In this document: in pieces, positions 34,361-44,177 of the stretch
Position numbering within the stretch: the first letter of the stretch is position 1
How the letters are laid out: the number at the start of each line of letters is the position of its first letter
NCBI RefSeq assembly: GCF_001550065.1
Contig: NZ_LRUB01000017.1
Location: 124,001-188,000 of the forward strand
Source: Kordiimonas lipolytica
GTDB taxonomy: Bacteria > Pseudomonadota > Alphaproteobacteria > Sphingomonadales > Kordiimonadaceae
Length of the DNA: 64,000 nt
Reading direction: 5' to 3'
The notes under the pieces: model-generated
What the model was told of the DNA's origin: nothing
The model's input: only the letters and a program-made list of their open reading frames with translations
The model's database searches: none
Program-made: the position numbers and the translations under genes

Positions 34361-34951
34361 ATGTCCAAAAAGGCGCTTGTGCCAGCAGTCATCCTTGTCG
34401 TCCTTCTGGGCGCTGCAGCTTATCGGCTGTTTTCGCCTACGACAACGCCCTTCCCCACGGGTGCGCCGATAAATTCTTATCTGAAAGGCGAAATGGCAAA
34501 GCTTTCCTTGCCCGATACGCCAAAGGGCCTGACGGACCATATCATCATGCGCGAAGATGGCTCGCCCATCAAGCTTTCGGCCATGAAGGGCAAGGCGATG
34601 CTGATCAACCTGTGGGCCAGCTGGTGCGCGCCCTGCCGGGCGGAGATGCATGAGCTTGCGAACCTGCAGAAAGAACTGGGCGACGACACGTTCGAAGTTG
34701 TAGCCATCACGGTGGACCGTGGCGGCATCCTGCAGGCCAAAGACACGCTGGCCGAATGGGGCGTTGAAGGCCTGAACCTCTATGCTGAACCCACAATGGC
34801 GATCGCCCTTGAACTGGCGGACGGCAAACTGCCGACCAGCTATATCGTTGGTGCGGACGGTGAGGTGAAGGCCTATTTCCTTGGGCCCCTGAAGTGGGAC
34901 GTGCCGGAGGCCATCACGCTCTTTACCGCGCTCAAGGAAGGTGCGCTTTAA
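34361..34951 (+). CDS. tlpA: TlpA-family thiol:disulfide oxidoreductase
   Basis: 196 residues. An N-terminal membrane anchor (about 5-22), then a thioredoxin-like domain with [12 protein letters not shown] near 90 (CxxC active site), [10 protein letters not shown] near 117 and a cis-Pro loop [12 protein letters not shown] near 155. Periplasmic reductant for cytochrome c or cytochrome oxidase maturation. Divergence from argH is common in alphaproteobacteria. A second, diverged copy begins 104 nt downstream. Confidence 0.9.
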   Translation: MSKKALVPAVILVVLLGAAAYRLFSPTTTPFPTGAPINSYLKGEMAKLSLPDTPKGLTDHIIMREDGSPIKLSAMKGKAMLINLWASWCAPCRAEMHELANLQKELGDDTFEVVAITVDRGGILQAKDTLAEWGVEGLNLYAEPTMAIALELADGKLPTSYIVGADGEVKAYFLGPLKWDVPEAITLFTALKEGAL

Positions 34952-35054
34952 GTTTTCATCCCCTCCGGTACCTATTCCCTCTGGGATTGTATTGTGGCAT
35001 TATAGTTCGTGTAATGAGGTACTAAACATGCACGGCAACCAAGGTGGGGACTAT

Positions 35055-35657
35055 ATGATGAAACAGAGCAAGATGTGGATTGTCGCGGGTCTTTTGGCTG
35101 CGTCAGTATCCTTTGGGGCAGGCGCAAAGGAGCGGCCGATTGATCAGTATCTAAAGGGTGAGCTTGACGGTATGCATGCCTTTGAAACCAGCCTTAATCT
35201 GTCAGACTATCAGGTGGTGACAGGGTTTGACGGTACCGACAAGCAGGTTTCCAAGCTGGCATCCAAGAAGGGCAAGGCCCTGTTGATTACCTTCTGGGAC
35301 CGGTCTTGTTTGATTTGCCGCAGCTATCTGAAAGACCTTGATGCCCTGCAGAGCCAGATGGGCGATGACAAATTCGAGGTTGTGGCCATTGATATAGGCA
35401 AAAATAATTTCACCTATACCGAAAATTCGCTGAAGCGCTGGGGAATTTCATCGCTGGGCGTCTACGGCAGCTACTTCAACAGCATCTACAATGAACTACG
35501 TGCCAATCCAATGTTCCGCCTCTATGGCAATGAGCCCACGAGCCTGCTTCTGGATGGGAACGGGGAAGTCAGGGCCTATACCAGCGTGACGCGCGACTGG
35601 TTGTCTGACGACGGCAAGGCCCTGATCAATGCACTTAAGGAAGACGCGATCGACTAG
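35055..35657 (+). CDS. Second thioredoxin-fold protein, TlpA-like, with CLIC active site
   Basis: 200 residues from the ATG at 35055 behind GGTGGGGA. A cleavable signal peptide (about 1-24, ending GAGA) replaces the membrane anchor of its neighbour. Similar segments include DQYLKGELDGM, KGKALLITFWDRSCLICRSYL near 95 and DDKFEVVAIDIG, and a NEPTSLLLDGNGEV loop that keeps the cis-Pro position. The active site reads C-L-I-C instead of C-A-P-C, so its redox potential and partner probably differ. It looks like a tandem duplicate of tlpA that has changed role, perhaps a soluble periplasmic oxidant or reductant. Convergent with a GST gene: the two stop codons overlap. Confidence 0.8.
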   Translation: MMKQSKMWIVAGLLAASVSFGAGAKERPIDQYLKGELDGMHAFETSLNLSDYQVVTGFDGTDKQVSKLASKKGKALLITFWDRSCLICRSYLKDLDALQSQMGDDKFEVVAIDIGKNNFTYTENSLKRWGISSLGVYGSYFNSIYNELRANPMFRLYGNEPTSLLLDGNGEVRAYTSVTRDWLSDDGKALINALKEDAID

Positions 35658-36331
35658 CCCAGGCTGGTCGCGTCCGCCGGGATTTCATCCTGTGCGACAA
35701 CCTGTGTCTCCGTACTCGCGTCGGCCTTCCATTCCTTGATATAGGGGTGTTCAAGCACCGCCTGCATGTAGGCGCGGGAGGTTTCGCCAAGCTGAATGCC
35801 ATAGCTTTCGAACCGCGACACAACAGGCGCATACATCATGTCTGCCGCGCCAAACTCGCCATAAAGGAAATCCCCGCCCGCGCCGAAGCGGGTGCGGGCT
35901 TCTGTCCACAAGGCGTCGATACGGTCGACATTTTTCTGCACGGCATCTGAAAGCGTCAAGCCGGTGCGGCGGTCGCGCATGTTCATAGGCGCGGCACCCC
36001 TGAGGGCCATAAAGCCGCTGTGCATTTCCGCTGCGATGGACCGCGCGTTTGCGTAAGCCGCCTTGTCTTCAGGCCACCAAAATTTTTCAGGCGCAATGCG
36101 GGCGCAATAGTCGATGATGGCCAGCGAGTCCCACACGCGCACATCGCCGTCGCAAAGGGCGGGCACGCAGCAGGTAGGGGAATAGGCCTTGATACGCTGG
36201 TAAAATTCCGGCGTGTCCAGAGGCAGCTTGATTTCCTCGAACGCGAGGCCGGTGTGACGCACCGCCAGCCAGCCGCGCAAGGACCAGCTGGAATATGTCT
36301 TGGTGCCGATGATGATCTTAAGGTCTGACAT
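35654..36331 (-). CDS. Glutathione S-transferase family protein (first of two)
   Basis: 225 residues from the ATG at 36331 (AGGGAG ribosome site). N-terminal thioredoxin-like GST domain: IIIGTKTYSSWSLRGWLAV with a Ser pair in the catalytic region, YSPTCCVPALCDGDVRVWDSLAIIDYC near 48-75 (cis-Pro and the Asp-Ser glutathione contact), then a helical C-terminal domain with FGAADMMYAPVV near 178. The pattern fits the maleylacetoacetate isomerase/zeta-like or bacterial GST group. Substrate unknown. Confidence 0.84.
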   Translation of the reverse strand: MSDLKIIIGTKTYSSWSLRGWLAVRHTGLAFEEIKLPLDTPEFYQRIKAYSPTCCVPALCDGDVRVWDSLAIIDYCARIAPEKFWWPEDKAAYANARSIAAEMHSGFMALRGAAPMNMRDRRTGLTLSDAVQKNVDRIDALWTEARTRFGAGGDFLYGEFGAADMMYAPVVSRFESYGIQLGETSRAYMQAVLEHPYIKEWKADASTETQVVAQDEIPADATSLG

Positions 36332-36441
36332 ATGTCGTGACTCCCTGATTTTTCTTGGGGTGAACAGGATAGTCCGTTGGCTTTTATCACAGGTCTGCAC
36401 GGGCGTCGCCCGATTGTTTCTAAGGCTCTGCCTCCAAAAAA

Positions 36442-37104
36442 TTAAGGCAGGTGTGAGACGCGGAGGTCACTGAAAGCGGTCAGGCTGATGCCTTCTTTTT
36501 CGCATACCTCACGCACAGTGTTTTGGCCCGCCATGCGCTTCAAATATGCCCCAAGGTGTGGGAAGCTTTGGGGCGGCGTAGGCATATCACTTGCCCAGAT
36601 GCACAGCATCAGAAGGAAATAGTCACAGACGGTGACCGTATCCCCCACCAGATAGGTGCGGTCTTCCAGCGCCTGATCCAGAATTTTCAGGTCCGCAGCC
36701 ACGCGCTCGCTGTGGGCGGCTTCAACGGCTTTTGCGCCGCCCGCGTCCTTTGTGTGCTTGGCGGGGTAACAATAAACCATATAGTCCGCTTGCAGCGTGT
36801 TCGTCAGATACATCAGCCACTGCAGGAATTTGGCCCGCTCCAGGCTGCCCGGCAGTGGAGCCAGACCGGCTTCAGTATGCTGTTCCGCCAGATACAGGCA
36901 AATCGCCGGGCTTTCGAATAAGGCCAGGTCGCCGTCCATCAGGGTGGGGATCCGCCCCGCCGGGTTCATCTTCAGGTATTCGGCCGATTTCTGCGCATCC
37001 GATTTTCGGTCCACCAGCACAAGTTCATAGGGCACGCTCAGATGCTTCAGCATGAAATGCGGTGCGAGGCTGGCGTTGCAGGGGTAATAATATAACCGGT
37101 ACAT
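36442..37104 (-). CDS. Glutathione S-transferase family protein (second of two)
   Basis: 220 residues from the ATG at 37104 (GGGGAG). YRLYYYPCNASLAPHFML at the start, NPAGRIPTLMDGDLALFESPAICLYLAE near 47-75 (cis-Pro and Glu-Ser glutathione contact) and a helical second half with YLVGDTVTVCDYFLLML near 155 (N-capping motif). Resembles the beta/theta-like bacterial GSTs. It lies 110 nt from the other GST and 20 nt from the DUF3857 gene on the same strand; the two GSTs are only distantly alike. Confidence 0.86.
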   Translation of the reverse strand: MYRLYYYPCNASLAPHFMLKHLSVPYELVLVDRKSDAQKSAEYLKMNPAGRIPTLMDGDLALFESPAICLYLAEQHTEAGLAPLPGSLERAKFLQWLMYLTNTLQADYMVYCYPAKHTKDAGGAKAVEAAHSERVAADLKILDQALEDRTYLVGDTVTVCDYFLLMLCIWASDMPTPPQSFPHLGAYLKRMAGQNTVREVCEKEGISLTAFSDLRVSHLP

Positions 37105-37124
37105 GCAGAAAGCTCCCCTTGGCG

Positions 37125-40100
37125 TTACCCGCCCCAATGCAGGTCAAAGGCATCAATTTTTACCCGTCTGCCATTCTTGGCGAAAGCCTCCTGGGCCTTG
37201 GGAAGAGCCAGGGCCTTGCGCAGCCTGTTCATCATGATGCGCTCGAACGGTGGTGTGTGTGGCGCTTCCTTGGCTTGCAGGAATTTGGTTAGCGCCATAT
37301 CCCGGTAGGCATTGTCTGCCAGATGCTCGATCATGAGGTCGGCGGTTTCCGAAGGCCTGTCGGCGCACAGCAGTGTTGAGGCATAGGCGTGGATATTCTT
37401 GCGCGGGTTTTCAGCCATGGCATCAAGGATGGCGTCGCCATTATCGGCCTGGCCCAGCATATAGTGCGAACAGGCCTGCACGCTGCGGATGAACATGCGA
37501 CCAAAGTCGCTGGCATAGTCTTCAGCCACTTCGGCGTTCAGTTCTTGCGCATAGGCCAGAGCCTCTTCATAGCGGCCCACCTGCTGCAGCAGAACGGCCA
37601 GGTTGATGCGCATGTTGATGGTATCAGGGAAATCCTCGATCGGCAGAGCTGTGAGCTTCTTCATGATGTCAATCGACTGGTCATACTGCCCCAGGTCACT
37701 GAGCGCGCGGGCATAGCTGTCTACTACCCAGAAGGCATCCGTGCCGATGGCCTCTACCGTGCCCCAATCATCGACGAATGGTTTGGCGGCTGCGGCAGCT
37801 TGTTCCATTTTGCCGCCGTCGCGCAAAGCCTCCACATAGGCGGCTAATCGCTCTGCATCTTCTTCGTCTTCCTCATAGGCTTTCTTGCGATTTTCGATCT
37901 CGCGGTCCAGCGCAAGCCGCAGGTCGGCGCCCGCGCGTTTCTCCACGTCTGGCCATATCGCCTCATAGCGGCGGTCGATCATCAGGGACAGCAGGGATGA
38001 CGGGTCGCTGATTTTTTCGAGGAACCGTGGGATGTTTGTCAGCCTGTCGCTCTTCACCAGCGCCTGAACCGCATTGGCATAAATCCAGTCAGCGCCCCAT
38101 GAGTTGGTGCCTTCATAGCCGGCGCCCGCCAGCAGGATGGATAGATTGTCGAACAACTCGCTTTTCCCTGCTTCCGTCAGTTTGAAGTTCAGGTCGTTGA
38201 TCCACTGGCTGTTCAGGTTTTTCGCAGACGCCGGATGCTTGGCCGCCAGCGTAACCAGAATGCCAACTTCCTTTTCAAGGTCTTCGGCCCCGCGATAAAG
38301 CTCAGCCATCCGGAAATAAAGATTGGCGTCGTCGGTATAAAGTTCCGCCGCTTCCTCAAACGCTTTGAGGGCGAAACTATCGCGGTCCAGCTTGTTCAGC
38401 GCCATACCACGCTTGAGCTGGATCAGGCCACGCAGGCGATTTGCTTCAGGCACTTGCTTGAGCATGGCGTTCAGTGTCCTGAGTGCCAGAATATGCTTGT
38501 TATCATCCATGGCCTTCAGGGCTTTGGTCATGTCTTCCTCAAGGGGGCTAAAGAGCTCTTCGTCGATGTTGAAGCGCCCTGCCATGGAAAGCGGCACCTT
38601 TTTGATGCTGAAAGTCAGGTTTGTGTTACTGGCAATGTCGTTCCCGAATTTGATAGCCTCTGCCGCGTCATCTGGCGTGACCGAAAGCGTGGTGTTGGTT
38701 ACTTCGAAGTCGATCACGAGCGTTTCGCGGTCTTCAGTGAAAGTGCGCTTGAAGGCAGCGCCTTCCAAAGCGCGGCGGACAATTTCGCTGCCGCGCGGCC
38801 GGCGGCCTTCGACCTCCATCTTGATCTGATGATGCCGGTTGATACGGTAAGGCATTTTAAGCGGTGTACGCCGCTTGGTTTGATTGGGGGTGTTGAAAAG
38901 ATCGCGAACACCCCAGGCATTGATCGACATGGAATTCACAGCGCCTGAGCTTTTCGCCGCGGCGCGGGGCAGCCGGTATGCCGCATTGATGGTGATGCGG
39001 TTGGCGTCCAGGTCATCTTCGATTGTCAGGTCGCGGGTCTCGACAAGGCCATCATACATGCCCAGATAATAGTCCAGGTAGGATGAGGAAAAATCGTCAT
39101 AGGACTGGCCGGCAATCGTGCCGCGCTGGATGTCCGCCTCGTCTTCTTCATAGACTGTGGTGACCTCAAGAGTGAAGAAGTCCTCGCCTTTTTTAGGGAA
39201 GCTATAGGCTTCCGTGACACGCATAGTTGGATCGGTCGTGGGCTGTACTTCAATGGGCTCCAGGCCCGCGTCTTCGGCGCCGATTGGCAGGCCGTAAGCA
39301 TAGCTTGGCTGGATCAGTATGTCACCTCGACCGCCCTGGTGCGACCAGGTTGGGTCAAGCCAATAGGCGCGATCACCAATCTCTGCTTTGACGATGGCGT
39401 GATCGAAGGCGATCGGGGCGGGCAGGGTGTCGGGCAGGCTGGGGCCTTGCTCGCTGTCCACCAGCGCGGGCCAGGCCTCAATGCCCAGTTCACGCAATAC
39501 GGCGGTCAGGAGGAGCGCTTTGTCTTTACAGTCGCCATAGCCGCGGCGGATCACCTGCTGGGGCGTCCGCGGAATGTGGGATCCATTGCCAATTTCGATG
39601 CCGACATAGCGGATTTTGTCCTGCACAAGTCGCAGGGCTTCGGTCAGCCTGTCTTCGGGCGCCTGCCACTTGTCTGCAATCGCCTGTACCTTGAGCGCAA
39701 AGCTTTCAGGCAGGGTCATGTCCACATCATATTTTGGGGCAGCCCAGCGCTGAACATCCTGCCAGCTTTCCATGCTTGAGATGCTGACAAGCGGCCAGCT
39801 GACGTGCCACGCAGGGGTGGATTCTTCGCCCGGGATAGGGGTGGGGTCTATGACCGACCATTCATAGATTTTCACGTCGCCTGACTTGCTGATCACAGGG
39901 TCCGGCGCATCTTGATAGGTTTTAATAAAGAGTGGTTTGTCTTCAGGCCAGATCAGCCGATAGTGGCGCTCACCGATGGGGACAGACCAGCCCATGTCGA
40001 AATAGTCGAAGAACTCACCCGGCCAAAGGCTTGAATGCACAACGCTGGATACGGCATAGTCGATGGTGTCACCCACCTGAATGTCTTCAAGTTCCGCCAG

Positions 40101-40577
40101 CGCCGTCAGGTCGCCATCAATGATGCCAGCGCTTTCAAGACTTTCCTCTTGCCGAAGCAGTGTGATCTGAACGTCTTGAAGGCGGTCCTGGATTTCGCCG
40201 TTCCGGACGACACGGATGTGGTTGAAGGTCAGGTCGGTGTCGTGCGGGTCGAAGGCATATGTCAGGCGCGAAGCCTCTTCGAGGCCTGAGCGGTCAGTCA
40301 CCGTATAGGAATAACGGGTGTAATATTCATAGCCGTCGGGCCGCCAGGCAACCTGTGTGTCGGCGAGCATATAGAAGATGCCGTCGCCCACGGCTGCGGC
40401 CCGGTGTTCCGGCACGCCGGTGCCAGCCTTTCGGTCAACGACCCAATCCGGCGCATCGGCCTTACCGACCGTGACATCTGCTTTGGTCTCGATTGATGCC
40501 TGAAGTGGCAGCGTGGCAGCTGGCAACAAAATCAGGAAAAACACAGCAACAATTGGTGCCCATACGCGATAGAACAT
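37125..40577 (-). CDS. DUF3857 / transglutaminase-like / TPR giant periplasmic protein
   Basis: 1150 residues. A signal peptide (about 1-28), a DUF3857 domain (about 60-250, with YEYYTRYSYTVTDRSG and DIQVGDTIDYAVSS), then a transglutaminase core whose triad is visible: Cys350 in YGDCKDKALLLTAVL, His in FDHAIVKAEIGDRAYWLDPTW near 390 and its Asp. A beta-rich stretch (about 430-660) follows, then TPR-like helical repeats from about 700 to 1100 (for example FALKAFEEAAELYTDDANLYFRMAELYRG). Such proteins sit in the periplasm or on the outer membrane and may work as proteases or in cell-wall/polymer processing; role unknown. Read as one gene; last gene before a terminator-bound hbd unit and the GST genes. 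Confidence 0.83.
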   Translation of the reverse strand: MFYRVWAPIVAVFFLILLPAATLPLQASIETKADVTVGKADAPDWVVDRKAGTGVPEHRAAAVGDGIFYMLADTQVAWRPDGYEYYTRYSYTVTDRSGLEEASRLTYAFDPHDTDLTFNHIRVVRNGEIQDRLQDVQITLLRQEESLESAGIIDGDLTALAELEDIQVGDTIDYAVSSVVHSSLWPGEFFDYFDMGWSVPIGERHYRLIWPEDKPLFIKTYQDAPDPVISKSGDVKIYEWSVIDPTPIPGEESTPAWHVSWPLVSISSMESWQDVQRWAAPKYDVDMTLPESFALKVQAIADKWQAPEDRLTEALRLVQDKIRYVGIEIGNGSHIPRTPQQVIRRGYGDCKDKALLLTAVLRELGIEAWPALVDSEQGPSLPDTLPAPIAFDHAIVKAEIGDRAYWLDPTWSHQGGRGDILIQPSYAYGLPIGAEDAGLEPIEVQPTTDPTMRVTEAYSFPKKGEDFFTLEVTTVYEEDEADIQRGTIAGQSYDDFSSSYLDYYLGMYDGLVETRDLTIEDDLDANRITINAAYRLPRAAAKSSGAVNSMSINAWGVRDLFNTPNQTKRRTPLKMPYRINRHHQIKMEVEGRRPRGSEIVRRALEGAAFKRTFTEDRETLVIDFEVTNTTLSVTPDDAAEAIKFGNDIASNTNLTFSIKKVPLSMAGRFNIDEELFSPLEEDMTKALKAMDDNKHILALRTLNAMLKQVPEANRLRGLIQLKRGMALNKLDRDSFALKAFEEAAELYTDDANLYFRMAELYRGAEDLEKEVGILVTLAAKHPASAKNLNSQWINDLNFKLTEAGKSELFDNLSILLAGAGYEGTNSWGADWIYANAVQALVKSDRLTNIPRFLEKISDPSSLLSLMIDRRYEAIWPDVEKRAGADLRLALDREIENRKKAYEEDEEDAERLAAYVEALRDGGKMEQAAAAAKPFVDDWGTVEAIGTDAFWVVDSYARALSDLGQYDQSIDIMKKLTALPIEDFPDTINMRINLAVLLQQVGRYEEALAYAQELNAEVAEDYASDFGRMFIRSVQACSHYMLGQADNGDAILDAMAENPRKNIHAYASTLLCADRPSETADLMIEHLADNAYRDMALTKFLQAKEAPHTPPFERIMMNRLRKALALPKAQEAFAKNGRRVKIDAFDLHWGG

Positions 40578-40692
40578 GACAACCCCCGAAAGATTTTACG
40601 TCTGTGCGCGCAAGGCGGCACAAAGTACATCAGAAATTGATAGCGCCCCGGGGCCGCAGTTGCAACATTCGTGTATTTTCTACAAGTCTAAC

Positions 40693-40719
40693 GAAAAAGC
40701 CCCGCCAAAGGGCAGGGCT
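40693..40719 (-). terminator. Terminator after the 3-hydroxyacyl-CoA dehydrogenase gene
   Basis: AGCCCCGCC and GGCAGGGCT form a 9-bp stem with one mismatch and an AAAG loop; on the minus strand it is followed by five T. Lies 26 nt past the stop at 40746. Confidence 0.85.
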
Positions 40720-40745
40720 AGTTATCTTTGCGCCGTCATGCGCCT

Positions 40746-41618
40746 TTAGCGGGTCGGTACAGGTATGTCGCCGCGATAGTCATAGAAGCCGCGGCCAGTC
40801 TTGCGGCCAAGCCAGCCGGCTTCCACATATTTCACCAACAGCGGGCAAGGGCGGTATTTGCTGTCCGCCAGGCCGTCATACAGCACCTGCATGATCGAGA
40901 GACACGTATCAAGGCCGATAAAGTCTGCCAGTGTCAGTGGCCCCATCGGGTGATTGGCGCCCAGCATCATGGCGTCGTCGATGGCTTCAACGGTGCCCAC
41001 GCCTTCATAAAGCGTGTAGATGGCTTCGTTGATCATCGGCATCAGGATACGGTTGACGATGAAGGCCGGGAAGTCTTCGGACACCACGGTCGTCTTCTTC
41101 AGCTTTTCCGTGAACACATGGAAGCGGTCGAAGGTTTCCTCACTTGTGGCGATGCCGGGGATCAGCTCCACCAGTTTCATCACGGGTACCGGGTTCATGA
41201 AGTGAACACCCATGAATTTCTCTGGCCGGTCGGTTGAGGCGGCAAGGCGGGTAATGGCTATCGAAGACGTGTTGGATGCCACCAGCGCATCTGCCTTCAG
41301 GTGCGGGCACAGTTCCTTGAAGATGGAGGTCTTGATCTTTTCGTCTTCAACGGCGGCTTCGATCACCAGGTCGCATTTGTTGTGCGCCGCCAGCGTGTCG
41401 GCCAGCGTGATGCGGCCAATGGCTGCGTCCATATCAGCGGCCGTGATCTTGCCCTTGGTAACCTGGCGGCCCATATTGCCCTTGATGACTTCAAGCCCGG
41501 CTTCCGCACGGTCTATCGAGACATCCGAAAGGATCACATCCATGCCTGCAAGCGCGCAGACGTGGGCGATCCCATTGCCCATCTGGCCAGCGCCGATAAT
41601 CCCTACCTTCTCAACCAT
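40746..41618 (-). CDS. hbd: 3-hydroxybutyryl-CoA dehydrogenase
   Basis: 290 residues. NAD-binding GAGQMGNGIAHV near 8, LVIEAAVEDEKIKTSIFKEL near 82, SNTSSIAITRLA near 115 (catalytic Ser), the active-site His in GVHFMNPVPVMKLVELI near 137, and the C-terminal domain ANHPMGPLTLADFIGLD near 228. Oxidises (S)-3-hydroxybutyryl-CoA; gene lies just downstream of etfA-etfB with a terminator between, both serving acyl-CoA oxidation. With phaR/phaC-like genes elsewhere in the window it could also supply PHA precursors, though PhaB would be the usual source. Confidence 0.92.
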   Translation of the reverse strand: MVEKVGIIGAGQMGNGIAHVCALAGMDVILSDVSIDRAEAGLEVIKGNMGRQVTKGKITAADMDAAIGRITLADTLAAHNKCDLVIEAAVEDEKIKTSIFKELCPHLKADALVASNTSSIAITRLAASTDRPEKFMGVHFMNPVPVMKLVELIPGIATSEETFDRFHVFTEKLKKTTVVSEDFPAFIVNRILMPMINEAIYTLYEGVGTVEAIDDAMMLGANHPMGPLTLADFIGLDTCLSIMQVLYDGLADSKYRPCPLLVKYVEAGWLGRKTGRGFYDYRGDIPVPTR

Positions 41619-41682
41619 GATATTCTTTCTTTGCCACGTTTTAAGTCGTGACTTTTTCTAACATATTTTTTTGAACAGGGGC

Positions 41683-41737
41683 AAAAAAGGGCGCGCAATA
41701 CGTGCGAATTTTCGTCGCACAGGCTGCACGCCCTTTT
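41683..41737 (-). terminator. Terminator after etfA-etfB
   Basis: Nested hairpin: the outer stem is GGGCGCGCA with TGCACGCCC (one wobble), the inner stem GTGCGA with TCGCAC. On the minus strand it is followed by a run of T. Confidence 0.85.
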
Positions 41738-41745
41738 AGAAATGT

Positions 41746-42675
41746 TTAGCCGAGGGCTTTTTCAAGCTCAGGTACGGCGTCAAACAGGTCTGCTACAAGG
41801 CCATAGTCCGCCACCTGGAAGATTGGGGCTTCTTCGTCCTTGTTGATGGCAACGATGATCTTGCTGTCCTTCATGCCGGCCAGGTGCTGGATCGCGCCGG
41901 AGATGCCAACAGCGATGTAAAGCTCTGGCGCCACGATCTTGCCGGTCTGGCCGACCTGATAGTCGTTTGGCACAAAGCCCGCATCCACAGCCGCGCGGGA
42001 CGCGCCAACGGCGGCACCCAGCTTGTCTGCAACAGCGTCGATGATCTTGAAGTTCTCGCCCGAGCCCATGCCGCGACCACCGGAGATGATGATCTTCGCG
42101 GACGTCAGCTCAGGACGGTCAGACTTCGAAAGCTCAGCGCCCACGAAAGAGGATACGCCAACCTTGCCAGCTGCGGCGATGCTTTCAACAGCCGCAGAAC
42201 CGCCTTCAGCGGCTGCTTTGTCGAACGCGGTGCCGCGCACGGTGATCACCTTCTTGGCGTCGGAAGACTGCACGGTCGCGATGGCGTTACCGGCATAGAT
42301 CGGACGCTTGAAAGTGTCAGTGCTGACAACCTCAACGATGTCAGAAATTTGCGCAACATCCAGGCTTGCAGCCACACGTGGCAGGAAGTTCTTACCTGTG
42401 GTGGTGGCAGGCGCGAGGATCGCGTCGTAGCCATCCGCAACAGACAGCACAACTGCTGCGAGCTCTTCCGCCAGTGGGTGTTCGTAAGTCGCGTCGTCAG
42501 CAACCAGAACCTTCGATACGCCGTCGATCTTGGCGGCGGCTTCTGCGGCGGCAGCGCAACCGGAACCAGCCACAAGGGCGTGTACTTCACCAAACGCTTT
42601 GGCAGCCGTGACGGTCGCAAGCGTTGCGTCTTTTACGGACGCGTTATCATGTTCTACAACAACGAGAGCGGTCAT
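41746..42675 (-). CDS. etfA: Electron transfer flavoprotein alpha subunit
   Basis: 309 residues. C-terminal FAD domain with [44 protein letters not shown] signature near 200-240 (GRGMGS), [11 protein letters not shown] near 248, and [12 protein letters not shown] near 262; N-terminal alpha-ETF region with [20 protein letters not shown] near 86. Collects electrons from acyl-CoA dehydrogenases and passes them to ETF:quinone oxidoreductase. Its start overlaps the etfB stop by one base. Confidence 0.95.
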   Translation of the reverse strand: MTALVVVEHDNASVKDATLATVTAAKAFGEVHALVAGSGCAAAAEAAAKIDGVSKVLVADDATYEHPLAEELAAVVLSVADGYDAILAPATTTGKNFLPRVAASLDVAQISDIVEVVSTDTFKRPIYAGNAIATVQSSDAKKVITVRGTAFDKAAAEGGSAAVESIAAAGKVGVSSFVGAELSKSDRPELTSAKIIISGGRGMGSGENFKIIDAVADKLGAAVGASRAAVDAGFVPNDYQVGQTGKIVAPELYIAVGISGAIQHLAGMKDSKIIVAINKDEEAPIFQVADYGLVADLFDAVPELEKALG

Positions 42676-43421
42676 TAGATTACTCCCTTTTCTTTAAGCT
42701 TGCCCACCAGTTCCTCAACGCTTTCAACCTTGATGCCGGCTTCGCGCTTCGGTGGCTCTTCAACCTTCAGCGTGGACAGGCGCGGTGCCATGTCGACACC
42801 GAAGTCGGCTGGGGTTTTCTCGTCGATCGGCTTGCGCTTCGCTTTCATGATGTTTGGCAGCGTTGCGTAGCGTGGCTCGTTGAGGCGCAGGTCAGTGGTG
42901 ATGACAGCCGGAAGGTTCAGCTTCACGGTTTCCAGACCGCCGTCGATCTCGCGCGTTACATTCACGCTGTCGCCGTCTGCAGCAACTTCAGAAGCGAACG
43001 TGCCTTGCGGCCAGCCAAGAAGCTGTGCCAGCATCTGGCCTGTCTGGTTGCAGTCGTCATCAATGGCTTGCTTGCCCAGAAGAACGATCGATGGATTTTC
43101 TTCTTCCACGATGCCCTTCAGGATCTTGGCAACCGCGAGAGGCTCGCTTTCGCCGTCATGCTCCACCAGGATGCCGCGGTCGGCGCCCATAGCGAGACCG
43201 GTGCGCAGCGTTTCCTGTGCAGCCTTAGGGCCGATGGAAACAACAACAATCTCTTCTGCCTTGCCCGCTTCCTTCAGCCGGATCGCTTCTTCGACAGCGA
43301 TCTCGTCAAAAGGGTTCATGGACATTTTAACGTTTGCGAGCTCAACGCCCGTATTGTCGGATTTAACGCGAACCTTCACGTTATAATCGACGACCCGTTT
43401 TACGGGGACCATGATCTTCAT
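42675..43421 (-). CDS. etfB: Electron transfer flavoprotein beta subunit
   Basis: 248 residues from the ATG at 43421 behind GGGAG. Beta-ETF features: [20 protein letters not shown] at the start, [18 protein letters not shown] near 38, [29 protein letters not shown] near 122 (AMP site) and the [26 protein letters not shown] recognition region near 182-205. Partner of etfA in one operon. Confidence 0.95.
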   Translation of the reverse strand: MKIMVPVKRVVDYNVKVRVKSDNTGVELANVKMSMNPFDEIAVEEAIRLKEAGKAEEIVVVSIGPKAAQETLRTGLAMGADRGILVEHDGESEPLAVAKILKGIVEEENPSIVLLGKQAIDDDCNQTGQMLAQLLGWPQGTFASEVAADGDSVNVTREIDGGLETVKLNLPAVITTDLRLNEPRYATLPNIMKAKRKPIDEKTPADFGVDMAPRLSTLKVEEPPKREAGIKVESVEELVGKLKEKGVI

Positions 43422-43600
43422 GGGGTTCTTTCTCCCAATTTTTGTGCAGGGCAACAAAGCCCCTGAGAACCTTGGTTGACTAGGCCGGGGCAATCAGGCC
43501 CCAACCCTTGAAAATATTAGGGGTACACAGCGTTAAACCAGATAAAAACCCGAGTCAATGCGGTGCAGCATTTTGCGCTGCGCCGTAGCGTCAATCCGGG

Positions 43601-44167
43601 CTATCGTGTTGCGCCAGGCACCCACAAAACGTCCGAAGCACCATCCTTGTTGAGGTGCCTTGAAAGGACAAATAGGTGGTCGGACAGCCGATTCAAATAT
43701 TTTATCGCCGCCGGGTTGATCGAAACCTCGCGCGATGCAGTGATGGCATGCCGCTCAGCGCGCCTGATCACGGTCCGTGCCAGATGCAGATGGGCGCTGG
43801 CCGCAGACCCGCCGGGCAGGATAAAGTTGGTGAGCGGCTGCATGTTCGCGTTCATGCTGTCGATCTCTTCTTCCAGCCGCGTCACCTGCGCGTCCGTGAT
43901 GCGGAGCGTCATCTCACCCGGCGTGAAATCCTCGCCTGGGGTTGAAAGGTCCGCGCCCAGGTCAAACAGTTCATTCTGGATGCGCGCCAGCATCTCGTCC
44001 GCCGCCCCTTCGGTCGTGAGCCGCGCGAGCCCAATCACCGAATTGGCTTCGTCCACTGTGCCGTAGGCCTCAATGCGGGCGTTGTCCTTTGCCACGCGTT
44101 CACCGCCGGTGAGCGATGTCTCACCCTTGTCGCCGCCGCGTGTGTAGATTTTGGTCAGCTTCACCAT
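43601..44167 (-). CDS. Cob(I)yrinic acid a,c-diamide adenosyltransferase, PduO type
   Basis: 188 residues from the ATG at 44167. PduO/MMAB-family motifs: IYTRGGDKGETSLTGGERV at the start, EAYGTVDEANSVIGLA near 33, LFDLGADLSTP near 64, ILPGGSAASAHLHLARTVIRRAERHA near 115-140 (ATP and corrinoid contacts) and NRLSDHLFVLSRHLN near 165. Transfers adenosyl to cob(I)alamin, giving coenzyme B12. Sits beside a tiny membrane protein gene; that pair is common in alphaproteobacteria. No cobalamin riboswitch seen upstream. Confidence 0.93.
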   Translation of the reverse strand: MVKLTKIYTRGGDKGETSLTGGERVAKDNARIEAYGTVDEANSVIGLARLTTEGAADEMLARIQNELFDLGADLSTPGEDFTPGEMTLRITDAQVTRLEEEIDSMNANMQPLTNFILPGGSAASAHLHLARTVIRRAERHAITASREVSINPAAIKYLNRLSDHLFVLSRHLNKDGASDVLWVPGATR

Positions 44168-44177
44168 GCCTGGGGCC

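Noticed and set aside
34289..34651. Extended N-terminus of ArgH up to 34651
   Set aside because: Extra 121 residues are not part of the family and run through the divergent tlpA gene; the GTG at 34288 has a ribosome site.
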